Assembly: GCA_965247435.1 (NCBI GenBank)
Contig: OZ252019.1
Coordinates: 2,170,001-2,234,000, forward strand
Source of the DNA: Ilyomonas sp965247435
GTDB taxonomy: Bacteria; Bacteroidota; Bacteroidia; Chitinophagales; Chitinophagaceae
DNA length: 64,000 nucleotides
Direction: 5' to 3'
The notes under the pieces were generated by a model that did not search any database, was not told the DNA's origin, and was given only the letters and a program-made list of their open reading frames with translations. Each line of letters begins with the position of its first letter. The stretch's first letter is position 1. Below are positions 63,710 to 64,000 of the stretch, piece by piece. Position numbers and translations under genes: made by a program.

Positions 63710-64000
63710 ATGGCTACAAAAAAAACTGCGCCTAAAAAAGCGGCTCAACGTGTAGTGCAGGCACCAAAGAAGGCGGTGGCTGCAAAAGGCAGTGCGGCAA
63801 AAGCCTCCCCTAAAAAAGCAATGGTTACCAAGAAAGTGGCGGCGAAGCCAACGGCTACAGGTTCGGCGCAAAGTAAAAATGTATCCGGCAAAATGGCTGT
63901 TTCTGCAAAGAAAGCCGCGCCTGTAACAGCTAAGCAAAATAATATACAACAACAGAAAACAATACCGGCATTGAAGAAAACACCTCCTGCCAAGCAGATA
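63710..64000 (+). CDS. start of a Lys/Ala/Pro-rich protein (5' part only; probably DksA/TraR family)
   Basis: Open for 97 codons from ATG 63710 to the window edge. The N-terminus is almost wholly Lys, Ala, Pro, Gln and Thr (MATKKTAPKKAAQRVVQAPK), strongly basic and disordered, like histone-H1-type tails. It starts 6 bases after ileS. In related Bacteroidota ileS is followed by a TraR/DksA-type zinc-finger protein with such an extended tail and then lspA; if that holds here the folded domain lies beyond the window. The call is from gene order and composition, since the diagnostic part is missing. Confidence 0.6.
   Translation, partial: MATKKTAPKKAAQRVVQAPKKAVAAKGSAAKASPKKAMVTKKVAAKPTATGSAQSKNVSGKMAVSAKKAAPVTAKQNNIQQQKTIPALKKTPPAKQI

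Overview
The window looks like chromosome of a member of the Bacteroidota, most likely the Chitinophagaceae or a close relative. The reasons are several proteins with C-terminal type IX secretion (T9SS) sorting domains, a PKD-repeat protein with a gliding-motility-type C-terminus, RemB/Wzi-like outer-membrane proteins, Bacteroidota-only families (DUF1599, a BT_3928-like DoxX protein, PepSY-like secreted protein), promoter motifs of the TAnnTTTG type, and few Shine-Dalgarno sequences. Nothing here is phage or plasmid, and I saw no tRNA, rRNA or CRISPR array.

Layout. Positions 495-17155 (minus strand) hold a respiratory complex I (NADH:quinone oxidoreductase) operon, transcribed nuoB-C-D-E-F-G-H-I-J-K-L-M-N. 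It is unusual in three ways: nuoA is not next to nuoB or anywhere in the window; NuoG is a short form without the large molybdopterin-type domain; and four unrelated genes sit inside it (a Uma2-type nuclease, a retropepsin-like protease and two tandem paralogous glycosyltransferases). From 17.4 to 28.6 kb come single-gene units: a DUF3857/transglutaminase protein, gcvP, a secreted PQQ-type sugar dehydrogenase, an M28 peptidase, msrA and a GAF-histidine kinase. From 28.6 to 35.6 kb lie a large T9SS PKD adhesin-like protein and two tandem RemB/Wzi-like barrels. From 35.6 to 46.8 kb is housekeeping: a guanine-deaminase-like enzyme, an ABC exporter pair, a DHH phosphoesterase, an FKBP lipoprotein, folP, DUF1599, a DoxX protein, DUF721, an exonuclease and a polyprenol-phosphate mannosyltransferase. 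A small disturbed area (43.7-44.8 kb) contains a MITE-like palindrome and an outer-membrane gene broken by an in-frame TGA.

From 46.9 to 59.8 kb is accessory material: small secreted proteins and lipoproteins, a methyltransferase, an ECF sigma factor, and large T9SS cargo proteins (BNR/sialidase-like propeller; PQQ-propeller with discoidin and fibronectin domains). The sigma factor overlaps by 4 bp a gene whose product joins a cytoplasmic N-terminus, one inner-membrane helix, a long disordered linker and an outer-membrane barrel. This architecture matches the dual-membrane-spanning anti-sigma factors (Dma) reported in Bacteroides, and is the most interesting system in the window. The end holds ileS, which carries an in-frame palindromic repeat, followed by the start of a Lys/Ala-rich protein that by gene order is probably a DksA/TraR-type regulator.

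All functional names rest on recognising motifs and family architecture by eye; no database search was run. Start codons were moved from the longest frame where a signal peptide or family length argued for it.
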